Shown one piece after another: positions 4,477 to 5,201 of a stretch of 5,201 bases of DNA. The position numbers were made by a program, and so were the translations under genes. The DNA is from Actinomycetes bacterium (GTDB lineage Bacteria; Actinomycetota; Actinomycetes; Actinomycetales; Cellulomonadaceae). A model generated the notes under the pieces. It made no database searches. It saw only the letters and a list, made by a program, of their open reading frames with translations, and was not told the origin of the DNA. The stretch's first letter is position 1, and each line of letters starts with the position of its first letter. The stretch is taken from assembly GCA_023460255.1 (NCBI GenBank), contig JAEWQZ010000377.1, forward strand, positions 1 through 5,201, written 5' to 3'.

Positions 4477-5201
4477 CTCGTGTGAGCCCGCTCATCGCTC
4501 GGCCTGCGGCGTCCGCGGCGGTGCGCTGCTGGTCCGGGAGCAGGTGCTCGTGCTTCTCGGTCGTCGTGGTGATCGACTCGTGGCCGAGCCGCCGCTGGAG
4601 GACGAACAGGTCCGTGCCGGCGGCGATCATCCAGGACGCGTGCGTGTGGCGGAGGTCGTGCACCCGTGGCCGCTGGGTCAGCCGCGGAGCGTCGGGGTCG
4701 GGGGAGCCGTCCGGCCGGCGTGGGTTGCGGGCGGCGTCGAGTGCCGGCGTCCAGGTCGTCGTCCAGAAGCGCGATGACGAGAGCTGCGAGCCGACGGTGT
4801 TGGTGAACAGCAGCTCGTCGGGTGCCTTGCCGGCGACCAGCGGCAGCAGCACGTCGAGCAGGTCGTCGGGCAGCGACACCGTCCGCCGAGCGCTTTCGTC
4901 TTGAGCGGCCCGACGTACCAGCGCCGATCCGCGTCGCGCTTCCACGCCTCATCCCGCGTCAGCACCGTCATCTCGTCGCGCGTCGCGACCGACTTCACCA
5001 GCTCCACGCCCACACAGGGGTTGTCGGCCCGTTACCCGAGCCGCACGGCCGTCGTCATCGCCGCGGACAGCAGTCCGTGCACGTTGGCGATCGTCTTGGG
5101 GGAGAGGCCCTTCTCCGTCATCGCGCGCACCCACCCAGCGACGTGCCGGTAGGTCACCGCCGGGACGGGCAGAGCCCCGAGCCCAGGCGCGATGTGCGTC
5201 C
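4454..5201 (-). pseudogene. Inactivated tyrosine recombinase / phage-type integrase (5' end outside window)
   Basis: Reading from the right edge: HIAPGLGALPVPAVTYRHVAGW and LSPKTIANVHGLLSAAMTT (core-binding SAM-like domain), NPCVGVELVKSVATRDEMTVLT (linker), AWKRDADRRWYVGPLKTK (beta hairpin with catalytic Lys), RTVSLPDDLLDVLLPLV, RVHDLRHTHASW (HxxR box), LGHESITTTTEK, and an end at TGA 4454-4456. Lesions: TAA at 5032-5034, replacing a probable TAC; an in-frame deletion near 4944-4950 joining LTRDE to AWKRD, which removed the region carrying the first catalytic Arg (TGLRxGE type); a one-base loss at AAA (4894-4896 complement), since restoring AAAA gives KTKSARRTVSLP; and His (CAC, 4550-4552) where the nucleophilic Tyr is expected in TTxxxYxHLLP. 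The protein cannot recombine DNA. It was presumably the enzyme that used the att site at 361-383. The N-terminal arm-binding domain lies beyond the window. Confidence 0.93.

Noticed and set aside
3924..4904. 326-residue + strand open frame
   Set aside because: It runs across the convergent junction, lying over the uncharacterised gene and antisense to the integrase remnant. It is Arg/Ser/Gly-rich with no domain and reads as a shadow frame.
1..5201. CRISPR array or insertion sequence
   Set aside because: I saw no regularly spaced repeat array, no transposase and no terminal inverted repeats with target duplications. The only sizeable repeat pair is integrase DNA.

Overview
The window is high-GC DNA with actinobacterial character: coding regions rich in G/C at third codon positions, GTG starts, a probable leaderless start, and a DUF2599-type secreted protein. 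No ribosomal or other taxonomic marker is present, so 'actinobacterium' (perhaps Micrococcales) is an inference. I read the window as the edge of the core chromosome followed by most of a small, decayed integrative element.

Layout. 1-209 is the tail of an uncharacterised + strand gene. 210-360 holds three hairpins that look like transcription stops. 361-383 is the isolated 3' end (T-loop side plus acceptor strand) of a tRNA-like gene on the - strand, most likely ssrA/tmRNA. The rest of the RNA is missing, which is what the distal att scar of an element integrated into that gene looks like. 384-749 has no convincing gene. 750-1719 is a secreted DUF2599 protein broken by one extra base in a C7 run. 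1766-2008 is a two-helix membrane protein behind a strong ribosome binding site. 2018-2136 is a scrap of tyrosine integrase (- strand). 2259-3643 is an AbiEi/AbiEii type IV toxin-antitoxin operon (- strand, ATGA overlap). 3802-4476 is an unrecognised gene divergent from it. 4454-5201 is a second, larger integrase copy (- strand, running off the right edge).

How it fits together. The att scar on the left and the integrase on the right fit an island that entered a tRNA-like gene. An intact copy of that gene is predicted to the right of this window. The island looks immobilised. The integrase has a nonsense codon, an internal deletion that removed the first catalytic arginine, a frameshift, and a histidine where the nucleophilic tyrosine belongs. 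The integrase scrap at 2.0 kb matches the big copy at about 89% over 79 bp, so two related elements probably inserted in succession and eroded. The best preserved genes are the AbiE pair and its divergent neighbour, which sit between the two integrase remnants. A post-segregational toxin-antitoxin may be what keeps this dead island in place. The abiE promoter has a conspicuous palindromic operator just upstream of a leaderless-type GTG start.
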